Shown one piece after another: positions 1-7,646 of a DNA stretch of 56,025 nucleotides. The notes beneath the pieces are model-generated. The model was not told the origin of the DNA, made no database searches, and was given only the letters and a program-made list of their open reading frames with translations. Origin of the DNA: Hyphomicrobiales bacterium (lineage in GTDB: Bacteria; Pseudomonadota; Alphaproteobacteria; Rhizobiales; Aestuariivirgaceae); NCBI GenBank assembly GCA_016792865.1, contig JAEUMJ010000062.1:1-56025 (forward strand), in the 5' to 3' direction. Each line of letters starts with the position of its first letter. The first letter of the stretch is position 1. A program made the position numbers and the translations under genes.

Positions 1-809
1 TCGAGTGCATCGAGATTGGCCAGAAGCTTGGCTCGACCGCGCTGACCGTCTGGATCGGCGACGGCACCAATTTTCCGGGCCAGCAGAACCTCGCGAAGAT
101 GTTCGAGAACTATCTCTCGGCCTGTGAGGCCATCTACGCCGGGCTGCCGAAGAACTGGCTGATGTTCCTCGAGCACAAGATGTACGAGCCTGCATTCTAC
201 TCCACGGTGATTTCCGACTGGGGATCAAGCCTGATGGCGGCCCAGCACCTGGGTCCGCAGGCCAGGTGCCTCGTCGATCTTGGCCACCATGCTCCCAACA
301 CCAATATCGAGCAGATCGTCGCAAGGCTCATTCATGTGGGCCGGCTCGCCGGCTTCCACTTCAACGATTCGAAATATGGCGATGACGATCTCGACTCCGG
401 TGCCATCGACCCGTTCCGGCTGTTCCTCGTCTTCAACGAGCTTGTGGATGCGGAGATGCGCAAGGCCAAGGATTTCGCTCCCGCCTACATGATCGACCAG
501 TCGCACAACGTGACCGATCCCATCGAGAGCCTGATGTCGTCGGCGATGGAAATCCTCCGCAGTTACGTGCAGGCCTCGCTCATCAATCGCAAGGACCTTG
601 CCGAGGCGCAGGACGCCAACGACGTGATGGCGGCCCACCGCATGCTGAAGCTGGCCTACACCACCGATGTCTCGCCCATCCTGGCCGAAGCCCGCCTGCG
701 CAAGGGAGGTGCGCTCGCGCCGATCGAGGCCTATCGGGCTTCCGGCTACCGTGCCGCGAAGGCGAAGGAACGCCCGGCGGTGCAGGGGTCGTCCTCCGGC
801 ATCGTGTAA
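1..809 (+). CDS. L-rhamnose isomerase-like sugar isomerase, 5' end missing
   Basis: The reading frame is open from base 3 and gives 268 C-terminal residues of a TIM-barrel sugar isomerase. Metal and substrate side chains typical of xylose-isomerase-like enzymes are visible: the segment WIGDGTNFPGQQ, the Glu in FLEHKMYEPAFYS, VDLGHHAPN with paired His, and HFNDSKYGDDDLD. Overall it resembles the rhizobial L-rhamnose isomerase family (about 430 residues), so roughly 160 N-terminal residues lie outside the window. The enzyme would convert L-rhamnose to L-rhamnulose in the cytoplasm. No other rhamnose gene is seen downstream, so the substrate is inferred from family resemblance only. Confidence 0.8.
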   Translation, partial: ECIEIGQKLGSTALTVWIGDGTNFPGQQNLAKMFENYLSACEAIYAGLPKNWLMFLEHKMYEPAFYSTVISDWGSSLMAAQHLGPQARCLVDLGHHAPNTNIEQIVARLIHVGRLAGFHFNDSKYGDDDLDSGAIDPFRLFLVFNELVDAEMRKAKDFAPAYMIDQSHNVTDPIESLMSSAMEILRSYVQASLINRKDLAEAQDANDVMAAHRMLKLAYTTDVSPILAEARLRKGGALAPIEAYRASGYRAAKAKERPAVQGSSSGIV

Positions 810-894
810 GGGCAGGCCCCGCCATCCGAGGCTTGGCAAGGCCCATGGCCCATGCCAATCATTGTGCTTTCACGCGCCGAGGAAACCGCTGCCC

Positions 895-1971
895 ATGCCA
901 GTCCGCATTGATCTTGCTTCTGTCCAATTCGGTGAGAAGGAACGCCCGCTTGCAGAAGCGGCGGGATTCACGCTCTCCACCTTCCGCTATGACAGCGGCA
1001 TCGCGGCGCTGCGCGTGCGCAACCGGCGGGGCGAGATCATCGTCCTTCCCTTCAAGGGCCATCAGATCTGGCGCTGCATCTTCGATGGCCGCGACCTGAC
1101 CATGAAATCCATGTTCGACGAGCCGGTGCCCGATGTGCCCTATCTCGAAACCTATGGGGCCTTCTTCATCCACTGCGGCGCAACGGCAATCGGTGCACCC
1201 GGGCCGACAGACCGGCACCCACTGCATGGCGAGTTGCCGAACGCCCCCTTCCAGAAGGGCTGGGTGGTGATCGACGAGGAGAAGCGCACCTGCGCCATCG
1301 TCGGCACCTATGAATACACGGTGGCCTTCTCCTATCACTACCTCGCCACTTCCACCCATGTGATGGGGGCCGACAGCACCATGCTCGATGTGTCGCTTTC
1401 GGTCGAAAACCTGAAGAAGACGCCCATGGACCTGATGTATCTGGCCCATGCCAATTTCCGTCCGGTGGACAATGGCGAGCTGTTCTACTCTGCTCCGGCC
1501 AGCAAGACGGCGGTGCGGGTGCGCAAGTCGATCCCGGCCCATATCTCGCCCGCACCGGGCTACAAGGAATTCCTCGAGGAACTTGCCGAGACACCGGCAC
1601 TCCATCATGTCCTGCGGCCCGAACTGAAGTTCGATCCTGAGGTGGCCATGACCATCGACATGAAGGCGGGTGCGGATGGCTTTGCCCACGCGCTCCTCCG
1701 CCGCCCGGATGGCACCTCCGACTACATGCGATACCGCCCCGACCAGTGCAGCCAGTGCATTCGCTGGATCTGCCGCACGCCGGACCAGGACGCCATCGGC
1801 GTGGCCTTCCCCTCCACCTCGGAAGTGGAAGGTCATGCTGCCGAAAAGAAGAAGGGTCTTTACGTTTCTCTCGCCGGGGGCGCGACATGGCGTGTGGACA
1901 TGCACCTCGGCGTGCTTGCAAAGGCGGAGACGGATCAGGTCATCAGGGAGATAGCGGCCATCACGGGATGA
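895..1971 (+). CDS. DUF4432 family aldose 1-epimerase-like protein
   Basis: This 358-residue protein resembles the DUF4432 group of galactose-mutarotase-like beta-sandwich proteins. The region HCGATAIGAPGPTDRHPLHGELPN carries the conserved His and the HGE motif that in mutarotases surround the anomeric carbon. ATG 895 is chosen because the frame upstream of it has the composition of a shadow frame and the protein then starts as MPVRIDLASVQFGEKER. It lies 85 bases after the sugar isomerase and overlaps the next start by four bases (ATGA), which suggests co-transcription with a sugar catabolic operon. A role in mutarotation of the isomerase substrate is plausible but inferred. Confidence 0.75.
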   Translation: MPVRIDLASVQFGEKERPLAEAAGFTLSTFRYDSGIAALRVRNRRGEIIVLPFKGHQIWRCIFDGRDLTMKSMFDEPVPDVPYLETYGAFFIHCGATAIGAPGPTDRHPLHGELPNAPFQKGWVVIDEEKRTCAIVGTYEYTVAFSYHYLATSTHVMGADSTMLDVSLSVENLKKTPMDLMYLAHANFRPVDNGELFYSAPASKTAVRVRKSIPAHISPAPGYKEFLEELAETPALHHVLRPELKFDPEVAMTIDMKAGADGFAHALLRRPDGTSDYMRYRPDQCSQCIRWICRTPDQDAIGVAFPSTSEVEGHAAEKKKGLYVSLAGGATWRVDMHLGVLAKAETDQVIREIAAITG

Positions 1972-2678
1972 GCGGCGATCGGGTCATGCGGCTCACATGG
2001 GAGCATGTGAAGCTCTGCCACCGCGAGGTGGCGGATGCAGGCCCGGCTGCCTCTGTCGAATATCTTGCTGATGGCGACTATCGTCCCGCTGCCGAGGCCC
2101 TGCTGGCGGGGCGGAACGGAAAGCCGGTCTGGCTCTTCGCCTATGGTTCGCTCATCTGGAAGCCGGAAGTTCCCCACGAGGACATGAAGCGCGCCACCGC
2201 AAGGGGCTGGCACCGCGCCTTCTCCATGCAGATCAGGCGCTACCGCGCAACGGAAGATCAGCCCGGCTACATGATGTGCCTCGATCGTGGCGGCTGCTGC
2301 GACGGCGTTGTCCTGCGATTGCCCTCACACGGCCTTGCCGACGTGATGGAGAAGCTGCTCCGCCGGGAACTGAGCCGCCGCCACGCACTGGAAGGCGTGC
2401 GCTGGATCGATGTGGAAACGGAGGAGGGGCCGCTTCAGGCCCTTGCCTTCTATGCCGCGCCCGCGCTGCTCGACTACTATTCGCCGGGGCGGTCACTGGA
2501 TGAAGTGGCACGCGGCCTGGCGCGGGCCTGCGGTCACTGGGGTTCGGGTGCGGAATATGTCTTCAACACGGTTGTCCATCTTGAACAGCTGGGCATTCAT
2601 GATGAAGGCTTGTGGGCCCTGCAGGAGAAGCTCGCCCGCGAAATCGAAACGCTTTACGGGTTTGCGACCAAACCCTGA
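1968..2678 (+). CDS. ChaC-like gamma-glutamylcyclotransferase
   Basis: The 236-residue product carries FAYGSLIWKPE, the YGSL substrate-binding loop of the gamma-glutamylcyclotransferase fold, and fits the ChaC branch that cleaves glutathione to 5-oxoproline and Cys-Gly in the cytoplasm. The ATG at 1968 overlaps the stop of the upstream epimerase-like gene in an ATGA arrangement, favouring translational coupling. An Arg-Arg-Glu segment near residue 125 may hold the catalytic acid, but this was not aligned. The 3' end overlaps the 3' end of the opposing cytochrome gene by 25 bases. Confidence 0.8.
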   Translation: MSGDRVMRLTWEHVKLCHREVADAGPAASVEYLADGDYRPAAEALLAGRNGKPVWLFAYGSLIWKPEVPHEDMKRATARGWHRAFSMQIRRYRATEDQPGYMMCLDRGGCCDGVVLRLPSHGLADVMEKLLRRELSRRHALEGVRWIDVETEEGPLQALAFYAAPALLDYYSPGRSLDEVARGLARACGHWGSGAEYVFNTVVHLEQLGIHDEGLWALQEKLAREIETLYGFATKP

Positions 2679-3067
2679 TCGCTGCCTTCAACCTCGGTCT
2701 TCTTCATACCGGCGGGAGCAAGGCTGATGATGTAGGCGGCAAGGGCAGAAGCCTGTGCTGGCGTCATCTGCCAGTCGGGCATGGCAGGGTGTTCGGTGGG
2801 AACGCCTTCGTTCAGCGCATCCTCAAGATCGGTCTGGTCGAAATCCAGCGCCATGTCGCGGAAGGGAATGGCGGCGGCAAGCTTGCTCGGCCCTGTTTCG
2901 CCGATGGCATGGCAGACCGCGCAGTTGGCCTCGGCAAGTCGCTTGCCCTTGGCGATCAGCTCGGCATCGTCACCCCAGGCTTTGGAGGCGAGGAACATCA
3001 GCCCTACGGCCACTAGAAAAACACCTCGGGTCAGATGCGGAAGGGTGACGTGGCTCATGGCATTCAT
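2654..3067 (-). CDS. Small c-type cytochrome, exported
   Basis: The 137-residue protein begins with a hydrophobic signal sequence (about residues 12-31, ending near KAWGDD) and contains one CAVCH haem-attachment motif followed by HPAMPDW, where the Met is the probable sixth haem ligand. It is a single-haem class I cytochrome c that would act in the periplasm. Its ATG overlaps the stop of the preceding paralogous cytochrome gene by four bases, so the two are likely co-translated. The start at 3067 is kept because of that overlap; MSHVT three codons later is an alternative. The electron donor or acceptor is not evident from the neighbours. Confidence 0.85.
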   Translation of the reverse strand: MNAMSHVTLPHLTRGVFLVAVGLMFLASKAWGDDAELIAKGKRLAEANCAVCHAIGETGPSKLAAAIPFRDMALDFDQTDLEDALNEGVPTEHPAMPDWQMTPAQASALAAYIISLAPAGMKKTEVEGSDQGLVANP

Positions 3068-3438
3068 TCCAGCGTGTGGAGATAGGTAATGATGGCGCCC
3101 ACCTGTTCAGGCGGGAAGACAAATTCCGGCATGGCGGGATGGCCGGTAATCAGCCCTTCCGCCAAGGCCTCTTGCAGGGAGTCCGCGCCATAGACCTTCA
3201 TGACAACGCGGAACGGAGGCGCTTTTGTGAAGGGACTGGCTCCGGTCTGGCCGATGGCATGGCAGCGGGCGCAGTTGTCCTGCAACAGGGACTTGCCGAG
3301 TTCAGCCGTGGCGGCGTCGGCATCTGATGCTGCAAGAGGGGCGGCAGGAGGGGCTGGCAGGTCGGCAGCGCCTGCGGGCACGGTCCCCATGACAAGGGCC
3401 AAGCCCAGCAACGACAACGGAAAAAGGCGGTTCCTCAT
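3064..3438 (-). CDS. Small c-type cytochrome, exported
   Basis: The 124-residue protein has a signal peptide (MRNRLFPLSLLGLALVMG, cleaved near AGAADL), an Ala/Pro-rich linker, one CARCH haem motif and HPAMPEF as the likely Met ligand. It is paralogous to the downstream cytochrome: both share the CHAIG-TG segment after the haem site and the A-EG-x4-HPAMP spacing. ATG 3438 is preferred over an upstream ATG at 3489, because only this start places the signal sequence at the N terminus. It is first of the two-gene cytochrome unit. Confidence 0.83.
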   Translation of the reverse strand: MRNRLFPLSLLGLALVMGTVPAGAADLPAPPAAPLAASDADAATAELGKSLLQDNCARCHAIGQTGASPFTKAPPFRVVMKVYGADSLQEALAEGLITGHPAMPEFVFPPEQVGAIITYLHTLE

Positions 3439-3500
3439 GTTGCCCGTGTACTCCGGTTGCCCACACAATGCCTTGATGCAAATCAACAAAATGCGGCGGT

Positions 3501-4175
3501 TCAGCCCCCGATATGGCTTCGCCAGAACGACAGCATGCGACCCCAGGCCAGTTCGGCAGCACTCCGGTCATGCACGCTGCGTTGTTCGTTCATGAAGGCG
3601 TGATCCGCCTCGTAACGGAACACCTCCCACGCGGACGTTGATTTGCCGAGCGCGGCTTCGAGCCCGCTCACGACATCGGGCGTGCACCAATCATCCTTGG
3701 TGGCGAAATGTCCCTGGAAGGGAATGCGGATGTCTTCGGGCCTTGCGGCCTCGCGCGGCGGCACGCCATAGAAACAGCAGGCCGCCGAGATTTCCGGAAC
3801 GCGCACGGCGCCGATCACGGTCACGGCTCCGCCAAGGCAGAATCCCGTCAGGCCCACCTTGCTTCCGCCCTGCGAAAGGTAGAGGGCCGCACCGCGCACG
3901 ATGTTGTCAACCGCATCGAGGAAGTCGAGCGAGGACATTTCACGGTTGGCCTTCTGGGTGTCGTGATAGGGCACGGTCACACCCTCGTAGAGGTCCGGAG
4001 CGAGGGCTTCGTATCCGGCACGGGCAAGACGGTCGCAGATTCCCCTGATCTGGTCCTGCAAGCCCCACCATTCCTGAATGACGATGATGCCCGGTGCATG
4101 ATCGCGGCCCGCCTTGGCGAGATAGCCTTGCGTGTCCTTGCCGTCGGCGCGCTTGAAGGTGATTGCTGTACCCAT
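3501..4175 (-). CDS. Dienelactone hydrolase family protein
   Basis: The 224-residue alpha/beta-hydrolase has the family's nucleophile elbow GFCLGG with Cys as nucleophile, an Asp in KDDWCTPD and a His in EADHAFMNE, completing a Cys-Asp-His triad. The Glu in IQEWWGL matches the conserved Glu near the active site of dienelactone hydrolases. These enzymes open lactones such as 4-carboxymethylenebut-2-en-4-olide, but many members have other ester substrates and no aromatic pathway gene is nearby. The start MGTAITFKRADG at 4175 is preferred over the ATG six codons upstream by comparison with the family N terminus. Confidence 0.85.
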   Translation of the reverse strand: MGTAITFKRADGKDTQGYLAKAGRDHAPGIIVIQEWWGLQDQIRGICDRLARAGYEALAPDLYEGVTVPYHDTQKANREMSSLDFLDAVDNIVRGAALYLSQGGSKVGLTGFCLGGAVTVIGAVRVPEISAACCFYGVPPREAARPEDIRIPFQGHFATKDDWCTPDVVSGLEAALGKSTSAWEVFRYEADHAFMNEQRSVHDRSAAELAWGRMLSFWRSHIGG

Positions 4176-4281
4176 TCCGACACTCCCGCACACTGAAACA
4201 GCCTATCTTGCACCGGGGTGATTGTGGTGCAAGCCGTCAATCACCTTGCGCAACTCAAGAACGCGTGAAAGAAGGGACACC

Positions 4282-4479
4282 ATGTTTCAGGTTCCGGACC
4301 ATCCCTTTTACCGGCCGCTGTGGCGGCGCCTCGCAATCATCGCCGTATCCGGCATCTGGACGGCAACGGAAATCCTCTGGAGCGGCAACGTGCTCTGGAT
4401 CGTCATTGCGGGCGGCTTCTTCCTTTATGCGCTCTATGTTTTCCTGATTGCGTGGAAGGATCCGCCTGCCGCAACCTGA
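4282..4479 (+). CDS. Small membrane protein of unknown function
   Basis: A 65-residue protein with an N-terminal basic/aromatic stretch (FYRPLWRR) and two probable membrane segments, at about residues 17-33 and 36-58. A purine-rich GAAAGAAGGGA lies just upstream of ATG 4282, which supports this start over an earlier in-frame ATG at 4222. It is divergent from the dienelactone-hydrolase-like gene and ends exactly where the opposing Popeye-like gene ends. I do not recognise a family; the short two-helix layout resembles many uncharacterised inner-membrane proteins. Confidence 0.65.
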   Translation: MFQVPDHPFYRPLWRRLAIIAVSGIWTATEILWSGNVLWIVIAGGFFLYALYVFLIAWKDPPAAT

Positions 4480-5127
4480 TCAGGCACGGGCCACCTTGTC
4501 GGCCATGTCGGCGCTGAGCAGGGCGGCCATGGCATTCTTCAGGTCTTCGTTCTTCTTCAGAAGGGCGCGCAACTCCACCTGTTCCCAGGAGACATAGAGC
4601 GATTTCGCTGCCGTGGTCACCGTGGCGCTGGCGGCCTTGTCGCGAAGGAACGCGATCTCGCCGATGAACATCTTCGGTTCGCGTTCCAGCACGCGGCCCT
4701 GCTTCCCGATGGTCAGGTTGCCGTCGAGCACATAATAGAGCTTGTCGAGGGGCGAACCTTCCTTTGTGAGGGTCACCGGCTCGTCCGCCTCATGCCAGGT
4801 GGCGAGTTTCAGCAGCTTGCGGAACTGCCCCGGCGTCAGCGTTTCCAGACAGCGGAACAGGGTCATCTCATTGTCGGTGAGGAGCGACATGCGATGCTCG
4901 CGCAACAGCACGATGATCATGGTGACATTGATCACCACGTTGGCAAGGCTCCAGACCAGGGGGTTCCACAGGGGTTCCGGGAAGTCGAAGTAGTAGTAAC
5001 AGGAGAGCAGCAGGTCGCCCAGCGCCGCAAAGCTGCGCAGCTTGATCTGATCGCGGAAGAGGTAACACACCAGCGTGGCAATGGCAGCGAGGTGGACGAG
5101 GTAGTCGGCAGGTGCAATCGTTGGCAT
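4480..5127 (-). CDS. Popeye-like membrane protein with cyclic-nucleotide-binding fold
   Basis: The 215-residue protein has about three N-terminal membrane segments (residues 8-75, with FRDQIKLRSFAALGDLLL and WSLANVVINVTMIIVLL) followed by a cytosolic beta-roll of the cyclic-nucleotide-binding type (about 85-200). This architecture and the pattern FIGEIAFLRDKAASATV fit bacterial relatives of the animal Popeye domain proteins. The Arg that clamps the cyclic phosphate in CRP-type domains is replaced: the aligned segment reads AASAT rather than RSA. Binding of cAMP therefore cannot be assumed. It is divergent from the aldo/keto reductase gene. Confidence 0.7.
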   Translation of the reverse strand: MPTIAPADYLVHLAAIATLVCYLFRDQIKLRSFAALGDLLLSCYYYFDFPEPLWNPLVWSLANVVINVTMIIVLLREHRMSLLTDNEMTLFRCLETLTPGQFRKLLKLATWHEADEPVTLTKEGSPLDKLYYVLDGNLTIGKQGRVLEREPKMFIGEIAFLRDKAASATVTTAAKSLYVSWEQVELRALLKKNEDLKNAMAALLSADMADKVARA

Positions 5128-5155
5128 ATTTATTCAGATCGTGCGTTCTCGGTGC

Positions 5156-5173
5156 ATCGCGCGATTGCGCGAT
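5156..5173. promoter_or_regulatory. Inverted repeat in divergent intergenic region
   Basis: ATCGCGC-GATT-GCGCGAT is a perfect 7-bp dyad with a 4-bp spacer, 29 bases from the start of the Popeye-like gene and upstream of a possible -35 (TTGACC at 5180-5185) for the aldo/keto reductase gene. The position fits an operator; no regulator is suggested. Confidence 0.35.
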
Positions 5174-5234
5174 TTGCTGTTGACCATCTGCCCCTTGCAT
5201 GGCGTGATAGCTCAAAAATCGGGAGGATGACACC

Positions 5235-6299
5235 ATGGAATATCGTTCGCTGGGCCGCTCCGGCCTCAAGGTTTCGCTGCATTCGTTGGGCACCATGCAT
5301 TTCTCCAGCGAAGGCATGTTCGGCAAGATCGGTACCGTGTCGGTCAAGGATGCCGCCCGCATGGTGGACATCTGCATCGACCACGGCGTGAACCTGATCG
5401 ATACGGCGAACGTCTACACCACGGGCAAGTCGGAGGAGGCCCTTGGCGCGGCATTGAAGGGCAAGTCGGGCCAGGTGATGGTCGGCACCAAAGTGCGCTT
5501 TCCCATGGGCAAGGGGCCGAACGAGCAGGGCAACTCCCGCTGGCACATCATCAACGAGTGCGAAGCCAGCCTCAAGCGCCTGGGCCGCGATCACATCGAC
5601 ATCTACTATCTCCACGAATGGGACGGCATGACCCCGGTGGAGGAATCCATGGCCGCGCTCGACCGCCTGGTGCGCGACGGCAAGGTCCGTTACATCGGCT
5701 GCTCCAATTTCTCGGCCTGGCACATCATGAAGTGCATGATGGCCGCCGACCGCCACAACTTCGAGAAGTTCGTGGTGCAGCAGATCCATTACACGCTCGA
5801 ATCGCGCGATGCGGAATATGAACTGCTTCCGCTCTCCATGGATCAGGGCATCGGCGTGCAGGTGTGGAGTCCCATTGCCGGCGGCCTGCTCTCCGGCAAG
5901 TTCCGCAAGGGCGTGACGCCGGAACTGTCGCGCCACATCAATGACTGGGGTGAACCGCCGATCCGCGATGAAGCACGCCTCTACCGGATCATCGAGGCCA
6001 TCGTGCAGGTGGCCGAAGGCCGGGGCGTATCGGGGGCCCAGGTGGCGCTCTCCTGGCTGGCGGGCCGTCCGGGTGTCTGCAACATCATCGTCGGTGCCCG
6101 CAACGAGGCGCAGTTGAAGGACAACCTTGCGGCATCGTCGCTGGTGCTGACGGCGGAAGAACGCAAGCTGCTGGACGATGTCAGTCTCCAGCCGCTCATC
6201 TATCCCTACTGGCACCAGTTGAATGCGGCCTCGCGCCTCGGCCCCGCCGACCTCACCCTCATGGCCCCGCATGTGGCGGCGATGAAGCCGCGCATGTGA
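5235..6299 (+). CDS. Aldo/keto reductase
   Basis: The 354-residue TIM-barrel oxidoreductase shows the AKR catalytic set: Asp56 and Tyr61 in DTANVYTTGKSEE, Lys86 in GTKVRFP and His127 in YYLHEWD. The C-terminal NADPH-binding signature is present as NIIVGARNEAQLKDNL. A strong GGGAGGATGACACC ribosome-binding region precedes ATG 5235. Such enzymes reduce aldehydes and ketones with NADPH; the substrate is not predictable. It may serve the aldehydes produced by the amine-degrading genes downstream, but it is separated from them by a possible promoter. Confidence 0.9.
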   Translation: MEYRSLGRSGLKVSLHSLGTMHFSSEGMFGKIGTVSVKDAARMVDICIDHGVNLIDTANVYTTGKSEEALGAALKGKSGQVMVGTKVRFPMGKGPNEQGNSRWHIINECEASLKRLGRDHIDIYYLHEWDGMTPVEESMAALDRLVRDGKVRYIGCSNFSAWHIMKCMMAADRHNFEKFVVQQIHYTLESRDAEYELLPLSMDQGIGVQVWSPIAGGLLSGKFRKGVTPELSRHINDWGEPPIRDEARLYRIIEAIVQVAEGRGVSGAQVALSWLAGRPGVCNIIVGARNEAQLKDNLAASSLVLTAEERKLLDDVSLQPLIYPYWHQLNAASRLGPADLTLMAPHVAAMKPRM

Positions 6300-6349
6300 C
6301 GCTGCGCCAGCGACGGCACTTGACGGGAACGGGTCGCCTCGGCCTATTC

Positions 6350-6365
6350 TTGACCAAACGTTCAA
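6350..6365. promoter_or_regulatory. RutR/PydR-like candidate operator upstream of the carbamoylase gene
   Basis: TTGACCAAACGTTCAA matches the RutR box TTGACCA-NN-TGGTCAA at 12 of 14 fixed positions as I recall that consensus. It also overlaps a second dyad, CCAAAC-N8-GTTTGG (6354-6373). The site lies 21 bases before the start of a carbamoyl-amide hydrolase of the type used in pyrimidine degradation, which makes a pyrimidine-responsive repressor plausible. Confidence 0.35.
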
Positions 6366-6386
6366 AAGTTTGGGAGCACCGCCGCC

Positions 6387-7640
6387 ATGGCCGCCACATC
6401 GTCGAGAACCAACCTCACCATCAATCCGGCCCGGTTGTGGGACACGCTGATGGAGACGGCGAAGTTCGGCGGCACGCCGAAAGGCGGCATCAAGCGCCTC
6501 ACCGTTTCGGATGAGGACAAGAAGGTGCGCGACTGGTTCAAGGCCCAGTGCGAGGCGCTGGGCTGCACCGTGGAGGTGGATGAAGTGGGCAACATGTTTG
6601 CTACCCGCCCCGGCAAGCGCAAGGATCTCCTCCCCATCGCCATGGGCTCTCATCTCGACACGCAGCCCACCGGCGGCAAGTTCGACGGCGTGCTCGGCGT
6701 GCTTGGGCCGCTGGAGGCGCTGCGCACCATGGTGGACATGGGCTACGAGAGCAACGCACCCATCATGATCGTCAACTGGACCAATGAGGAAGGCTCGCGC
6801 TTTGCACCTGCGATGCTCTGTTCCGGTGTCTATGCCGGTGTGTTCACGCCGGAATTTGCCTACAGCCGCGAGGACCGTCAGGGCATCAAGCTCGGTGATG
6901 AGCTGGAGCGCATCGGCTACAAGGGCAAGCACAAGGCGGGGTCGATCCGGTTCGGTGCCATGTTCGAGCTGCACATCGAGCAGGGGCCCATCCTTGAAGC
7001 CGAAGGCAAGATGATCGGCGTTGTCACGGGCGTGCAGGGCATGCGCTGGTATGAGGTGACGGTGCGTGGCCAGGAAAGCCATACGGGCGCCACGCCCATG
7101 GGCCTGCGCAAGAATGCCCTGCTCGGTGCCTCGCGGATGATCGAGGCCATCCATCAGGTCGGCATGGCCAACCTGCCGGGCGTGGCGTCGGTCGGCCTGA
7201 TCGAGAACCGTCCCAACAGCCGCAACGTGGTGCCGGGTGAGGTGTTCTTCACCGTCGATCTCCGCCATCCCGACGAAGGCGTTCTCGACAGGATGGAGAA
7301 GGCCTATCAGGAGGCCCTGCCGAAGATCGCCGCCGACCTCAATGTGGAGGTGGAAGAAAAACGCATCTGGAAATCGCCTGCCGTGAAGTTCGCGCCGGAC
7401 CTGATCAGGTGCGTGCAGCAAGGTGCGGACCAGGCGGGCCTTGCCTCGCGCGAGATGGCCTCCGGCGCCGGTCATGATGCAGCCTATATCGCGCGGGTGG
7501 CGCCGACGACGATGATCTTCGTGCCGTGCCTTGGCGGCATCTCGCACAACGAGGCGGAATCGACCACGCTGGAAGAATGCGGTGCAGGCGCACAGGTGCT
7601 CCTCAACGCAGTGCTCGCCCATGATGCCGGGCTGGCCTGA
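6387..7640 (+). CDS. M20 family N-carbamoyl amidohydrolase (hydantoinase/carbamoylase family)
   Basis: The 417-residue enzyme belongs to the Zn-dependent amidase family that includes beta-ureidopropionase, L-carbamoylase and allantoate amidohydrolase. Metal ligands visible are His89 (GSHLDTQPTGG), Asp100 (GKFDG), Glu134/Glu135 (NEEGSRF) and His196 (ELHIEQGP), with a C-terminal His in GISHNEAES. The family's dimerisation segment with Asn and Arg is seen as NRPNSRNVVPGEV. It would hydrolyse an N-carbamoyl amino acid or a similar ureido compound to amine, CO2 and ammonia. Seven bases separate it from the next M20 gene, so the two form an operon. The precise substrate is open. Confidence 0.88.
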   Translation: MAATSSRTNLTINPARLWDTLMETAKFGGTPKGGIKRLTVSDEDKKVRDWFKAQCEALGCTVEVDEVGNMFATRPGKRKDLLPIAMGSHLDTQPTGGKFDGVLGVLGPLEALRTMVDMGYESNAPIMIVNWTNEEGSRFAPAMLCSGVYAGVFTPEFAYSREDRQGIKLGDELERIGYKGKHKAGSIRFGAMFELHIEQGPILEAEGKMIGVVTGVQGMRWYEVTVRGQESHTGATPMGLRKNALLGASRMIEAIHQVGMANLPGVASVGLIENRPNSRNVVPGEVFFTVDLRHPDEGVLDRMEKAYQEALPKIAADLNVEVEEKRIWKSPAVKFAPDLIRCVQQGADQAGLASREMASGAGHDAAYIARVAPTTMIFVPCLGGISHNEAESTTLEECGAGAQVLLNAVLAHDAGLA

Positions 7641-7646
7641 TCCCTG

